From positions 62,001 through 126,000 of the forward strand of contig NZ_JAQFIN010000004.1 in the NCBI RefSeq assembly GCF_029504695.1: DNA of 64,000 nucleotides. The letters are read 5' to 3'. How positions within the stretch are numbered: position 1 is the stretch's first letter; every line of letters begins with the position of its first letter. The position numbers and the translations under genes were made by a program. The notes under the pieces were generated by a model, which saw only the letters and a list, made by a program, of their open reading frames with translations, searched no databases and was not told where the DNA came from. This stretch comes from Parabacteroides sp. PF5-6. GTDB lineage: Bacteria; Bacteroidota; Bacteroidia; Bacteroidales; Tannerellaceae. Positions 34,677 through 43,285 of the stretch are shown one piece after another.

Positions 34677-34994
34677 TCAGAGAAATCCCAGTTCCAGTTT
34701 CGCTTCTTCGGTCATCATGTCTTTGTTCCACTCGGGTTCAAAGACCAGGTTGATCTCCACACTTTTCACCCCTTCGACCGATTCGACCTTCATCCGCACA
34801 TCCTCGACAATAAAGTCTGCCGCCGGACAATTCGGCGCCGTCAGCGTCATATCGATCTTCACGTGTTGCGCTTCGTCGACCTCTACCTTATAGATCAGCC
34901 CCAAATCAAATACATTGACCGGAATCTCCGGATCAAACACCGTTTTGAGCATGGCGACAATCGCCTCTTCCGTCTGGAGAAATTCGTTATTCAT
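34677..34994 (-). CDS. DUF59/MIP18-family metal-sulfur assembly protein (SufT-like)
   Basis: 105 residues, a single DUF59 domain. It shows the conserved VFDPEIPVNVFDLGLIY near the N-terminus and TAPNCPAADFI with the reactive cysteine. Members assist Fe-S cluster maturation (SufT, MIP18/CIA2) in the cytoplasm. The start at 34994 is supported by a TATCTTTG box at 35020-35027. It is first in an operon with lpxH, a pairing without an obvious functional reason. Confidence 0.88.
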   Translation of the reverse strand: MNNEFLQTEEAIVAMLKTVFDPEIPVNVFDLGLIYKVEVDEAQHVKIDMTLTAPNCPAADFIVEDVRMKVESVEGVKSVEINLVFEPEWNKDMMTEEAKLELGFL

Positions 34995-35019
34995 AAAATC
35001 TTCTTCTTCTTCTTTGCCG

Positions 35020-35027
35020 CAAAGATA
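35020..35027 (-). promoter_or_regulatory. -7 box (TATCTTTG) for the DUF59-lpxH operon
   Basis: A minus-strand TAnnTTTG match 25 bp upstream of the DUF59 gene start. Confidence 0.55.
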
Positions 35028-35129
35028 CAGCTATTTTGTCAGTAAATCACATCTCCCCGCAGGTTTGAATGCTTTGAGGGCTTCGCCCTACGCTATTGCT
35101 CCGAGGCCGTTGGGCTTTATTTAAGTATT

Positions 35130-35575
35130 GTGAAAAGTGAAGATTTGCGACTGTTGCTATCTTGGCTGGGGCTGACCCAAAAGTATAAGATATACTATCT
35201 CTGTGTCCTCGCCTGGTCAGGCGAGGGGGACCATCGCTTGCGATGGTGGAGTGGTTGTTTACACACATACCGTACTGAAGTACAGATTCTTGACAGAAAA
35301 GACAACCACCCCACCGCTACAAGCAGCGGTCCCCCCCGCCTGACCAGGCGGGGACACTTAGTTCGTATATCTGATACTTTTGAGTCAACCCCTACGGCGA
35401 GGTACGAGCCGGGAGGTGGTTAGATTCTTATATTGCTAATTAATAGTCACTTAAAGGATCTAACCACCCCACCGCTGCAAGCAGCGGTCCACCCCCTCCT
35501 TTTCAAAGGAGGGGAGCCGAGATAGTCCACTTGCTATTATCCTGCACCTTCACATCTTCTTCGATGCGAATGGAC
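35130..35575. repeat. Family A repeat, copy 3 (composite, with a nested insertion)
   Basis: The outer copy starts with the same flank as copy 1 (about 35130-35167) and ends in a right arm (CCGCTG-CAAG-CAGCGG at 35472-35487, then CCCCTCCTTTTCAAAGGAGGGG). Its left arm is interrupted by a second element with its own about 40-bp inverted ends (35168-35208 and 35352-35392, GGGGCTGACC... facing ...GTCAACCCC). That inner element contains a complete A core (35206-35354) with CCATCG-CTTG-CGATGG (35231-35246) and CCGCTA-CAAG-CAGCGG (35314-35329). No gene is seen in 35046-36048; it is filled by families A, B and C. Confidence 0.7.
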
Positions 35576-35624
35576 TTCGCGAATTTATAAATCACTGGAA
35601 ATGAGTCATTAATATTCCCTTCAG

Positions 35625-35706
35625 AAACTACCGGTAGTTTGCGTACCAACTACCGGTAGTTTGGCGACAAAGTATTAGTAGTTTGCGCGCAAAGTACCGG
35701 TAGTTT
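35625..35706. repeat. Family B repeat, copy 3
   Basis: Two perfect ACTACCGGTAGT palindromes, one degenerate unit (GTATTAGTAG) and GTACCGGTAG, in the same order as copies 1 and 2. Family C copy 2 follows within 3 bp. Confidence 0.75.
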
Positions 35707-35708
35707 AC

Positions 35709-36022
35709 CACATAAAAGTTTTTAGTCCGGTCTTCACCTTTCACCTGGTCGCCAGATCCCTGTATTGATCAGCGTTTCGGGTGAAAGGTAAAGGAATACT
35801 TAAAAGAACGACAGACCTTCCCGGAAAAGGCCGGCGGCCTTTTGGAAAACTCCGGCAGCCTTTTCGGAAACCCTGCCGGCCTTTTGGTAAACTCCGGCGG
35901 CTTTTTTCGGGAAGCCTCCATCCTTCCCACAATTCTTCTATAAGCCTTCACCCGAAACACTGATCAATACAGGGATCTGGCGACCAGGTGAAAGGTGGAA
36001 GGGGGATAAAAATTTTTATGTG
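35709..36022. repeat. Family C repeat, copy 2
   Basis: Arms 35709-35785 and 35947-36022, with about four 21-bp units between them (CCGGCGGCCTTTTGGAAAACT type). The variable part of the arm reads TGGTCGCCAGATCC in both arms, so the arms match each other better than they match copy 1. The right end lies only 27 bp before the -7 box of the Abi gene. Confidence 0.8.
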
Positions 36023-36048
36023 GTAATGAAATTGTCGAAAATCTTTCG

Positions 36049-36056
36049 TATATTTG
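36049..36056 (+). promoter_or_regulatory. -7 box (TATATTTG) driving the short RNA and Abi gene
   Basis: A perfect TAnnTTTG match. The predicted start, about 6 nt downstream, leaves a 65-nt leader that contains the hairpin at 36067-36113. Confidence 0.65.
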
Positions 36057-36059
36057 TAG

Positions 36060-36113
36060 CCGTAGAACCCGCCCAGCCTCTTAATAATGCTCAAATCGGC
36101 GGGTCGTTTTTTT
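36060..36113 (+). ncRNA. Putative short structured RNA/attenuator upstream of the Abi gene
   Basis: Between the -7 box and the Abi start is a 7-bp stem ACCCGCC (36067-36073) with GGCGGGT (36098-36104). It encloses a 24-nt A/U-rich loop and is followed by CG and seven T (36107-36113). A transcript from the 36049 box would end here as an RNA of about 50 nt, with occasional readthrough into the gene 13 nt later. The Abi start has no clear ribosome-binding site. Structured RNAs ahead of AbiF-type genes have been reported as far as I recall, which supports but does not prove an RNA partner. The alternative is a simple attenuator. Confidence 0.55.
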
Positions 36114-36126
36114 ATATGTGATATGT

Positions 36127-37032
36127 ATGACCAAAATATCTTATACAAAACACTGTTCCTTACCGACTGATTTAATCCTTTTATTAAAGGAGAGAGGACT
36201 CTCGTTTGTGGATGAAAAAAAAGCGATCAATTATCTTACCAATATCGGTTATTTCCGTTTAAGTGCATATTTAAGGCCTTTGTATAAAGAGCCGAAGTCT
36301 GCCCATATTTTTAAAGTCAATGCTACTTTTGAGAAAGTAATGGCTATGTATCGGTTTGATCGGAAGTTGAGAATATTGCTTTTCAATGAAATTGAAAAAA
36401 TTGAAGTGGCCATCCGAAGTGCCATGTCTGATACGATAAGTAGGGAGTTGGCCAATGTGTTTTGGATGACAGACCGAAACAACTTCTCCAATCAATATTT
36501 TTTTGATGAAACATTAAATATCATCACCCATGAAATAGGAAAGACCAAAGAAGAGTTTATTTTGCACTTTAAGAAAACCTACAGTAATCCTTATCCTCCT
36601 GCGTGGATGATTGCCGAAATTCTTCCGTTAGGGGTTATATGCAGGATTTATCAAAACTTGAAAAAGGATAGTTTAAAAAAGAAAATAGCCCGTCAGTTCG
36701 GCTTGAATGTTCCGGTAATGACCTCTTGGATATTAGTTTTAGGCAATTTGAGGAATTATTGTGGGCACCACAGCCGCATTTGGAACCGTGAAATGGCAAT
36801 CACTCCTTCTGAACTTCGAAACCCTATGTATAATTGGATCGATACAACGAAGACAGACAATCGACGATTGTATTGTCGTATCAGTATAATTAAGTATTAC
36901 CTGTGTTCTGTTTCTCCGGAAAATACATTTAAGGCTAAGCTGAAAGATCTGTTTACTAAATTCCCGACAATTGACAGCGCCGCGATGGGCTTCCCTGAAG
37001 ATTGGGAATCAGAATCTTTATGGGCTGAATAA
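36127..37032 (+). CDS. Abi_2 (AbiD/AbiF-like) HEPN abortive-infection protein
   Basis: 301 residues from the ATG at 36127; a GTG at 36118 is also in frame. The Abi_2 family layout is clear: LPTDLILLLKERGLSFVDEKKAINYLTNIGYFRLSAYLRPL at the N-terminus (about 12-52), FDRKLRILLFNEIEKIEVAIRS (78-98), and near the C-terminus NLRNYCGHHSRIWNRE, which carries a HEPN RNase motif R-X4-H (R209-H214). Members act as RNases or translation inhibitors that halt infected cells. The gene is visibly more A/T-rich than its neighbours, a sign of transfer. It is preceded by a terminated hairpin RNA and repeat family C, and ends 2 bp before the convergent radC. Confidence 0.88.
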   Translation: MTKISYTKHCSLPTDLILLLKERGLSFVDEKKAINYLTNIGYFRLSAYLRPLYKEPKSAHIFKVNATFEKVMAMYRFDRKLRILLFNEIEKIEVAIRSAMSDTISRELANVFWMTDRNNFSNQYFFDETLNIITHEIGKTKEEFILHFKKTYSNPYPPAWMIAEILPLGVICRIYQNLKKDSLKKKIARQFGLNVPVMTSWILVLGNLRNYCGHHSRIWNREMAITPSELRNPMYNWIDTTKTDNRRLYCRISIIKYYLCSVSPENTFKAKLKDLFTKFPTIDSAAMGFPEDWESESLWAE

Positions 37033-37034
37033 AT

Positions 37035-37733
37035 TCACAAACCCAGTCGTCCCTCGTCGGCGTAGCTGTAGTATTGGTTGTCGGAGATGATGATATGGTC
37101 TAAGAGGGAGAGGTTCATGAGTTTGGCGGATTGTTGCAGGCGTTGGGTGAGTTGGTCGTCCTGGGCGCTTGGGGCGAGGTTGCCCGAGGGGTGGTTGTGG
37201 AAGAGGATGATGCCGGAGGCCAGTGAGGTGATTGCGGCTTTGAGGATCAGGAGGATATCCGCTGAGGTCTCGCCGGTGCCTCCCTGGCTGATCTTTATTT
37301 TTTCGATGACTTTGTTGGCGCGGTTCATCAATAATACCCAGAGTTCCTCGTGCGGCAGATCGCACAAGAGGGGATGCATCAACCGGAAAGCATCATTACT
37401 GCTTCGGATGCTGTCGCGCTGGGGAATATCGGCGGCATTCCTTCTCTTTCCCAGTTCAAGGGCGGCGATGATAGACACGGCTTTGGCCTCACCAATGCCT
37501 TTGAAGCCGGATGTCAGTTCTTTGATAGAAAGTTTGCCTAAGGCATTCAGGTTGTTATCTACCGCGTGGAGGATACGTTGGGCAAGTTCGACGGCCGATT
37601 CCGTAGCATTTCCCGATCCGATCAGGATAGCCAATAGTTCGGCATCGCTTAGTGCGGCGACTCCTTTGCGGAGCATCTTTTCCCGTGGGCGGTCTTCTTC
37701 GGCCCAGCTTTTGATGGAGAGTTTTTTGTTCAT
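37035..37733 (-). CDS. radC: RadC-family JAB-domain protein (UPF0758)
   Basis: 232 residues. An N-terminal helix-hairpin-helix part (KGIGEAKAVSIIAALELGKR) precedes a JAMM/MPN+ domain with the zinc motif FHNHPSGNLAPSAQDD and the closing LLDHIIISDNQYYSYADEG. The cellular role is unresolved; the old link to DNA repair is not supported for E. coli RadC. The gene is chromosomal-looking in base use and ends 2 bp from the Abi gene stop, so an insertion carrying the Abi gene would have landed just behind radC. Upstream lie AATTACG heptamers. Confidence 0.93.
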   Translation of the reverse strand: MNKKLSIKSWAEEDRPREKMLRKGVAALSDAELLAILIGSGNATESAVELAQRILHAVDNNLNALGKLSIKELTSGFKGIGEAKAVSIIAALELGKRRNAADIPQRDSIRSSNDAFRLMHPLLCDLPHEELWVLLMNRANKVIEKIKISQGGTGETSADILLILKAAITSLASGIILFHNHPSGNLAPSAQDDQLTQRLQQSAKLMNLSLLDHIIISDNQYYSYADEGRLGL

Positions 37734-37749
37734 AGGAAGGGGTTTTGTT

Positions 37750-37840
37750 AATTACGAATTACGAATTACGAATTAAAAATTACGAATTACGAATTACGAA
37801 TAATTACCTTCTTTCTTCATTCGTAATTCGTAATTTTTAA
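37750..37840. repeat. Facing heptamer arrays between efp and radC
   Basis: Six AATTACG units plus one AATTAAA unit (37750-37798), then an inverted block CATTCGTAATTCGTAATTTT from 37819. The two sides are reverse complementary and could form the efp transcript end as a hairpin. Confidence 0.8.
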
Positions 37841-37847
37841 TTTTTAT

Positions 37848-38411
37848 TTACTTCGCGCGGCCCACATAGGAACCGTTGCGTGTATCGATTTCGATCTTTT
37901 CGCCGGTGTTGATAAACAGGGGCACGCGTACTTCGGCTCCGGTTTCAACGGTGGCGGGTTTCAGGGTGTTGGTGGCGGTATCGCCTTTTACACCGGGTTC
38001 GGTATAGGTGATTTCCAGTACAACGTGGGCAGGAAGCTCGCAGGTCAGTACGGTTTCGCTGGCCGCGTGCACCATCGCTTCTACCATATCGCCGTCTTTC
38101 AGGAACTCTACGCCGTCGATCGATTCACCCGGGATGGTGATTTGTTCGAATGTTTCCGGATGCATAAAGTTATACCCCATATCATCCTTATACAGGAACT
38201 GGTACGGGCGGCGTTCGATACGCACTTCTTCTACCTTAACGCCTGAGTTCCAGGTTTTGTCGAGTACACGTCCTGTGGTTACGTTTTTCAGTTTGGTTCG
38301 TACGAAAGCCGGGCCTTTTCCGGGTTTAACATGAAGGAATTCCACAATGAAGTAGTAGGAACCATCTATGTCGAGACACATTCCGTTACGAAAATCAGCA
38401 GTTGTTGCCAT
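37848..38411 (-). CDS. efp: Translation elongation factor P
   Basis: 187 residues, the normal three-barrel EF-P. The ATG at 38411 gives [17 protein letters not shown]; an upstream in-frame extension lies beyond the promoter and is rejected. The modification loop is [17 protein letters not shown], with Lys32 at the tip between two prolines and glycines. Whether it is modified, and how, cannot be told; no epmA/epmB or earP is in the window. The C-terminus [11 protein letters not shown] is the family signature. EF-P rescues ribosomes stalled at polyproline. A TACTTTTG box lies at 38458-38465. Confidence 0.96.
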   Translation of the reverse strand: MATTADFRNGMCLDIDGSYYFIVEFLHVKPGKGPAFVRTKLKNVTTGRVLDKTWNSGVKVEEVRIERRPYQFLYKDDMGYNFMHPETFEQITIPGESIDGVEFLKDGDMVEAMVHAASETVLTCELPAHVVLEITYTEPGVKGDTATNTLKPATVETGAEVRVPLFINTGEKIEIDTRNGSYVGRAK

Positions 38412-38457
38412 ACAATAGTCTTTATTTTGAATTAATAATTGCTTGTCAAATAGAATG

Positions 38458-38465
38458 CAAAAGTA
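38458..38465 (-). promoter_or_regulatory. -7 box (TACTTTTG) for efp
   Basis: A minus-strand TAnnTTTG match, 46 bp before the efp start. Confidence 0.6.
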
Positions 38466-38514
38466 GTGCATTCCCTGTAAACTCGCAATACCTTCGGTGC
38501 ATTTCCTCTCTGGA

Positions 38515-39861
38515 TCAGGACAATGACACGCAGATGAACATATAAATCATCATGCCGATAATGTCGTTCGTGATGGTAATGAAAGGGCCGGTAGCCAATG
38601 CCGGATCGATTTTGATGCGCTCCAATGCCATCGGGACCAATGTGCCGAACATACTGGCGAAGATCACCACGGCGAAAAGGCTGAGTGAGACGGAGGCCGT
38701 TACCACCCGGTCGCCCAAGGTAAAGAAGTTATAGATAAACACCACCAGACTGATGATGCTGGCATTGATCAGCGCCACGGCGGATTCTTTGAGCACCTGC
38801 GACCAGATCTCTTCTTTCTTCAACGATTTGTTGGCCAACCCTTGTACGACGATCGCCGAAGATTGGATCCCCACATTCCCGCCCGTTCCCCCGATCAATG
38901 GGATAAAGAGCGCCATCTTCGGGTTGGAGGCGATATTGGATTCGAAGCCACCCAGGATCATCGAGTTACCCAATCCGCCGATCATGCCGATCAGGAGCCA
39001 GGGCAAGCGCGCGGCGGTTTGCAGGAATACATTATCCGAGGTCTCCACGTCTTGCGAGATACCGGAAGCCAACTGGTAGTCTCTTTCGTGTTGTTCGCGC
39101 ACTTCGTCCATGACGTCGTCGATCGTAATCCGCCCGATCAATCGTCCGATGCTGTCGATAACGGGCAGGGCTACCAGGTCATATTTCTCAATCGTCTGGG
39201 CTACCTCTTCGATGCTGTCGTTATCGTGGACCGCGATCGGATCTTTCTTCATCACGTGTTTGATCTTCGAGACCGATGGGTTGGTGATCAGCCGTTGCAA
39301 CGGCAATACCCCGCGTAAGCGTTCATCATCATCGATCACATACACATAATAGATCTCGTCCATCTCCTCGGCTTGTTTACGCATCTCTTCGATACACTGG
39401 GGCATACTCCAATTCTCGTTGACCACGATCATTTCCGTACCCATCAACCCCCCGGCGGAGTCTTCGTCGTATTTCAAGAGGTCGACGATATCGCCCGCCT
39501 GTTCGATATCCTCGAGGTGGGAGAGGACTTCTTCCTGGGTGTCTTCATCCAGTTCACGGATCAGGTCTACCGCGTCGTCGGTTTCCAGGTAATCGATGAA
39601 ACGTTTGGCGATCAATTCGGGCGGGAGTTCCTTCAACAGTCGTCCCCGCGCGTCTTCATCCAATTCCATCAAGACATCCGCCGCTTTATCTTCATCCATC
39701 AACGGATAGATATACGCCGTCTCCCGCAGGTCTAATTCGTCATAGATCTCCGCGATATCCGCAGGATGGAGCTCACTCAACAATAGCCGGATCTCTTTGT
39801 CGCTCTTCTCCGCTATTAAGTGTTTTATGTTTTCAAGATATTCCTTCGTTAGCTCGATCAT
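38515..39861 (-). CDS. mgtE: Magnesium transporter MgtE
   Basis: 448 residues with the full MgtE layout. The N-terminal helical domain ([18 protein letters not shown], about 26-43) is followed by two CBS domains (about 135-255, with [21 protein letters not shown] and [18 protein letters not shown]) and five membrane helices. The pore region contains [23 protein letters not shown], and the last helices end in the conserved [16 protein letters not shown] with an Asp at the pore. It is a Mg2+-gated channel in the inner membrane. It lies 12 bp after the second phosphoethanolamine transferase and is the last gene of the rsmA operon. Confidence 0.95.
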   Translation of the reverse strand: MIELTKEYLENIKHLIAEKSDKEIRLLLSELHPADIAEIYDELDLRETAYIYPLMDEDKAADVLMELDEDARGRLLKELPPELIAKRFIDYLETDDAVDLIRELDEDTQEEVLSHLEDIEQAGDIVDLLKYDEDSAGGLMGTEMIVVNENWSMPQCIEEMRKQAEEMDEIYYVYVIDDDERLRGVLPLQRLITNPSVSKIKHVMKKDPIAVHDNDSIEEVAQTIEKYDLVALPVIDSIGRLIGRITIDDVMDEVREQHERDYQLASGISQDVETSDNVFLQTAARLPWLLIGMIGGLGNSMILGGFESNIASNPKMALFIPLIGGTGGNVGIQSSAIVVQGLANKSLKKEEIWSQVLKESAVALINASIISLVVFIYNFFTLGDRVVTASVSLSLFAVVIFASMFGTLVPMALERIKIDPALATGPFITITNDIIGMMIYMFICVSLS

Positions 39862-39873
39862 CTTTCTTTGTTT

Positions 39874-41565
39874 TTAAAAATGAACACTCTGATTATCCGG
39901 CATGAGTACGTGTCTGATACTGTCTTGTTCAAACCGGGGCGAACTAAAGCTTTTCTCCAACGCTTCTCCGGGATAACGGATCGCCGCCAGGTCCAGGAGG
40001 GTATGGAAAAAGTGATCAGCACTTAACTTTTTATTCCGATGTTCATTCAGTTCTTTTCTTTTTTCCGGGAAAAGCTGATTATACTTTTCCGAAGTCCATA
40101 CGAGAATCGGAATATAGATCTCGTATTCCGATAATTGTCCACCGCCATGCAAGATAAGATTATTCCCGTCATCATACAAATTTTCGGCATGATCGGAGAT
40201 ATAAAAAAACGTGCTGATCGCTTCTTCTTCTTTCAACCGTGCGATGATGGAGGAGAGGAGCCAGTCGGTGTACCGGATCGTATTGTCGTAGGAATTGACC
40301 AATACGGCTTTGTTGGAGGGCGTCAGCACAGACGTGCCGGAAGTCCCTTCGAGGGAGGGCGTGAAGACGTTGAACCGTTCGGGATACCGGAAATTATACC
40401 GGAAATGACTGCCCAAGGTATGCAGTACGATCAGTTGCTTCTCGTTCTTTTCCGCCAGAACCTTCTCGAGATGCGGCAACAGGTGTTCGTCGTAATTGGT
40501 CGACGCGTCGAAATCCGTGGTGGAGAAATAGGCATAGTCGGCCTCTTCCGCGATCCGTTTGATGAAGCGGTATTGGGAAGATTGGGTGGCCAGCCAAGCA
40601 GTCTTGAACCCACATTCGGCAAAGGCGTCGACCACGGTTTTCTCTTTATAACCCAACGACGGATCGAGCGGAGTCGCACGCGTCAGTAACAGAGGCAGGG
40701 CGATCTCCGTCAGGTTGGCGGTTGCCGTCGCATCCGAAAAAGAGATGAGCCCCTCTGTCTTTTCCAATAATGGAGTGGTTGGGCGTATATAGCCGTTGAG
40801 GGAGAAGTTGCCATAACGTGCCGATTCTCCGATGACGACAAGGTAGATCTCCCTTCCCTCTATGGCAGGGCGGGTCGCTTCGAAAGAGAAACCGGCCAGT
40901 TCTTCCTGCAGTTGCCGCATCTCCTGCCCGACGGCATAGGTGCGGTAGCTGACCGTGATCAGGTCGTACGGATAGATCTTCCGGTATTTCTTGGCAAAGT
41001 GTTGAGTCGCGTATGCCCAAGGCAATGGCGCCTCCATCCGGAAAGCCAGATGCAGCATCGCGCCATAGAGGAGAAGATTCCCGATCAGGCAGAGCGAAAA
41101 TAACGCTGTCGCCGCTTGGCGTGTGAACAGGTAGCGGTTCTCGATTTTCCGGAAAGCGATGTAATAATATCCGGCAACGGCAAGGAGATAAAGCCATGCC
41201 GTGCCTTTCAATGAGTGGATCAACTCCCAGGCTTCGGCGAAGTTGGTATGAAGAATGGCCGATATAAATCCTTCCGTCACCGGCATCCCGTTGAGGATGA
41301 TATGGGCGATCTCTATGGGAGAAAGTAACAGGAAAACCGACATCACGAGGAAGTAGGTCCGCAATTTGAGGAAGAACGCCGGACTGATCCAAAGGATAAG
41401 GGCAAAGCCGATGTAGGCGATCTGCATCGTGATCCGGCCGCTCAGGTCACTCAAAAGGAAAAGACCGGTCAGATTAGGTATGGCAAGCAAAAGGAATAAC
41501 CCCATCACCCAACCGTAAGCGTTAGGGTTGAAGATGCGTTCCTTTATTTCTTTGAGTCGTTTCAT
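39874..41565 (-). CDS. EptA-like phosphoethanolamine transferase (paralogue 1)
   Basis: 563 residues. Five membrane helices fill about the first 180 residues, followed by a periplasmic sulfatase-fold domain. The metal-site motif VVIGESARYGNFSLNGY carries Glu at the EptA/MCR metal position, and TANLTEIALPLL aligns with the segment holding the nucleophile Thr. The late metal motif reads SDHAENLYDDG where the family normally has SDHGEN, a Gly-to-Ala change. Members move phosphoethanolamine from phosphatidylethanolamine onto lipid A or other surface glycans, raising resistance to cationic peptides. It lies 2 bp after paralogue 2. The exact acceptor is unknown. Confidence 0.85.
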   Translation of the reverse strand: MKRLKEIKERIFNPNAYGWVMGLFLLLAIPNLTGLFLLSDLSGRITMQIAYIGFALILWISPAFFLKLRTYFLVMSVFLLLSPIEIAHIILNGMPVTEGFISAILHTNFAEAWELIHSLKGTAWLYLLAVAGYYYIAFRKIENRYLFTRQAATALFSLCLIGNLLLYGAMLHLAFRMEAPLPWAYATQHFAKKYRKIYPYDLITVSYRTYAVGQEMRQLQEELAGFSFEATRPAIEGREIYLVVIGESARYGNFSLNGYIRPTTPLLEKTEGLISFSDATATANLTEIALPLLLTRATPLDPSLGYKEKTVVDAFAECGFKTAWLATQSSQYRFIKRIAEEADYAYFSTTDFDASTNYDEHLLPHLEKVLAEKNEKQLIVLHTLGSHFRYNFRYPERFNVFTPSLEGTSGTSVLTPSNKAVLVNSYDNTIRYTDWLLSSIIARLKEEEAISTFFYISDHAENLYDDGNNLILHGGGQLSEYEIYIPILVWTSEKYNQLFPEKRKELNEHRNKKLSADHFFHTLLDLAAIRYPGEALEKSFSSPRFEQDSIRHVLMPDNQSVHF

Positions 41566-41567
41566 CG

Positions 41568-43268
41568 TCAGTCTTTTATCTCCATGATGTATTTGTCCGG
41601 CGTCAGTACGTATCGTATGCTGTCGGGCTGAAAGTCAGGAGACGCGATACTCAATGCCACCTTCTCGTCCGGATAGCTTATATCGGCTATGTCCAACAGG
41701 GAATGGAAGAGGTTCGACGTACTGACCGCCCGGTCTTTATGGTTTTTCATCCGTTCCACCCGCTCCGGCCATTGCTCGATATAGGGCTTGGAAGTCCAGA
41801 TAAACAGCGGGATATGGAGTTCCAGGTGGGTCGGTCGGGCATTGCCATGCACCGCCATCCGGGTGTCGTCGTCATAGATATTCTCCCCATGATCGGACAA
41901 GTAGATCATGGTGCTCACGGCCTCTTCCCGTTCCAGTCGGGTGATGACCTCGTTCAACATATAATCCGTATAGAGGATGCTGTTGTCGTAGCTGTTCACC
42001 AGTAACTCCCTGTTCTCGGCATTCAGGTTGTATGTCGTATTGTCGTGCAGAGCCGGGGTAAAGCGACAGAACGTCTCCGGATAGCGGGCGTTATACCGGA
42101 AATGGCTTCCCAGCGTATGGATCACGATGAATTGCTTGGCGTTCTTCTCTTGCAGAACCTCGTCGAATGGATCCAATAACTTGCCGTCGTAGCTGCTGGC
42201 GGCGTCGTAATCGGTCGTGGAGAAATACGTAAAGTCGGCCGATGCCGTTATCCGTTGGATAAACCGGTTGCTTACGGATTGATTGGCGATCCAGGCGACC
42301 TGGAATCCACATGCCTTAAAGACATCGGTCAATGCTTTTTCCTGGTGTGCCGTCTCCGGATCCAAAGGAGTGGCCCGGGTAAAGATCAGTTGCATCGCCG
42401 TATTGGTCAGGTTGGCGGTCGATAATACATCCGTATAGGCAATAAGATCCGTTTGCTTTTCCAATAGCGGACTGGTTGGGCGGTCGTATCCGTTGACCGA
42501 GAAATTGCCGTACCGGGCGGATTCGCCGACAACGAGTACGTAAATCTCCCTTTGCGGCAGTCGCTTTTGTTTCACTGCGCCAAAAGAGAAGTCTTTCAAT
42601 TTCTCCTCCATCGCTTTGACCTCTTTGCGCGAGAGATAGACATCCGTACTTGCCTTGATCAGATCCAACGGATAGGTTTTGTTGTATTTGCTCTTGAAGT
42701 TTGAATTGGTTTCATGAAACCGGGAGATCGGATCCGCTTCATACCCGCTCAGTTGCCACATGGCCAGCCACAGGCAGAGGTTGAACAACAGAAAGAATCC
42801 GCCGGCTACCCTTTTACCCTTCCGCGTCAGTAAAGGCTTGTTCGTTATCCGGGTGAAAAGGATCAGGTAATAAAGAGCGATCACAAGAACGCCGGCGAAG
42901 AGATACGTTTTCAGGAAAGATAATAGTTCGATGGCTTCGGCTTGATTCGTTTGCAGGATGGCCGACATAAAGCCTTCGTTTACCGGCATCCGGTTGAGCA
43001 CGATATGGGCGATTTCGATCGGGCCAAAGATCAGGCACAGGCTCAACAACAGAAAGTAAGCCCTTGCCTTCAGAAAGAAAGCGGGAATCAGCAGGATAAT
43101 ACCGGAAAAGAGGAGGTAGGCTATTTGTTTGATCCCGTTGCCCGTCAGGTCGCTGCCCAGGAAAGCCACAAAGAAATTCGGCGTTAATACCAACAGGAAT
43201 AAAACAGCGATCCACCCGTAATGATGGGATGGAAATAGTGCTCTCCCTATTTTATCCGGTAACCTCAA
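41568..43268 (-). CDS. EptA-like phosphoethanolamine transferase (paralogue 2)
   Basis: 566 residues, co-linear with paralogue 1 and clearly homologous over the whole length (for example PIEIAHIVLNRMPVNEGFMSAILQTN against PIEIAHIILNGMPVTEGFISAILHTN, each within the third to fourth membrane helix). It has the canonical metal motifs VVVGESARYGNFSVNGY and SDHGENIYDD and the nucleophile segment TANLTNTAMQL. The reaction is phosphoethanolamine transfer to lipid A or surface sugars at the periplasmic face. It starts 17 bp after rsmA and is 2 bp from paralogue 1, so all are in one transcript running into mgtE. The pair looks like a tandem duplication. Confidence 0.87.
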   Translation of the reverse strand: MRLPDKIGRALFPSHHYGWIAVLFLLVLTPNFFVAFLGSDLTGNGIKQIAYLLFSGIILLIPAFFLKARAYFLLLSLCLIFGPIEIAHIVLNRMPVNEGFMSAILQTNQAEAIELLSFLKTYLFAGVLVIALYYLILFTRITNKPLLTRKGKRVAGGFFLLFNLCLWLAMWQLSGYEADPISRFHETNSNFKSKYNKTYPLDLIKASTDVYLSRKEVKAMEEKLKDFSFGAVKQKRLPQREIYVLVVGESARYGNFSVNGYDRPTSPLLEKQTDLIAYTDVLSTANLTNTAMQLIFTRATPLDPETAHQEKALTDVFKACGFQVAWIANQSVSNRFIQRITASADFTYFSTTDYDAASSYDGKLLDPFDEVLQEKNAKQFIVIHTLGSHFRYNARYPETFCRFTPALHDNTTYNLNAENRELLVNSYDNSILYTDYMLNEVITRLEREEAVSTMIYLSDHGENIYDDDTRMAVHGNARPTHLELHIPLFIWTSKPYIEQWPERVERMKNHKDRAVSTSNLFHSLLDIADISYPDEKVALSIASPDFQPDSIRYVLTPDKYIMEIKD

Positions 43269-43285
43269 ACAGTGTACGTATTATA

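Noticed and set aside
35741-35932. Small arginine-rich open frame in family C, with a 7-residue period
   Set aside because: The heptad only reflects the 21-bp DNA period, and the other copies do not preserve the frame or start.
39874-43268. Sulfatase annotation for the two EptA-like proteins
   Set aside because: They have the five-helix N-terminal membrane part and GESARYGNFS/SDHxEN motifs of phosphoethanolamine transferases and lack the C/S-x-P-S-R sulfatase signature.
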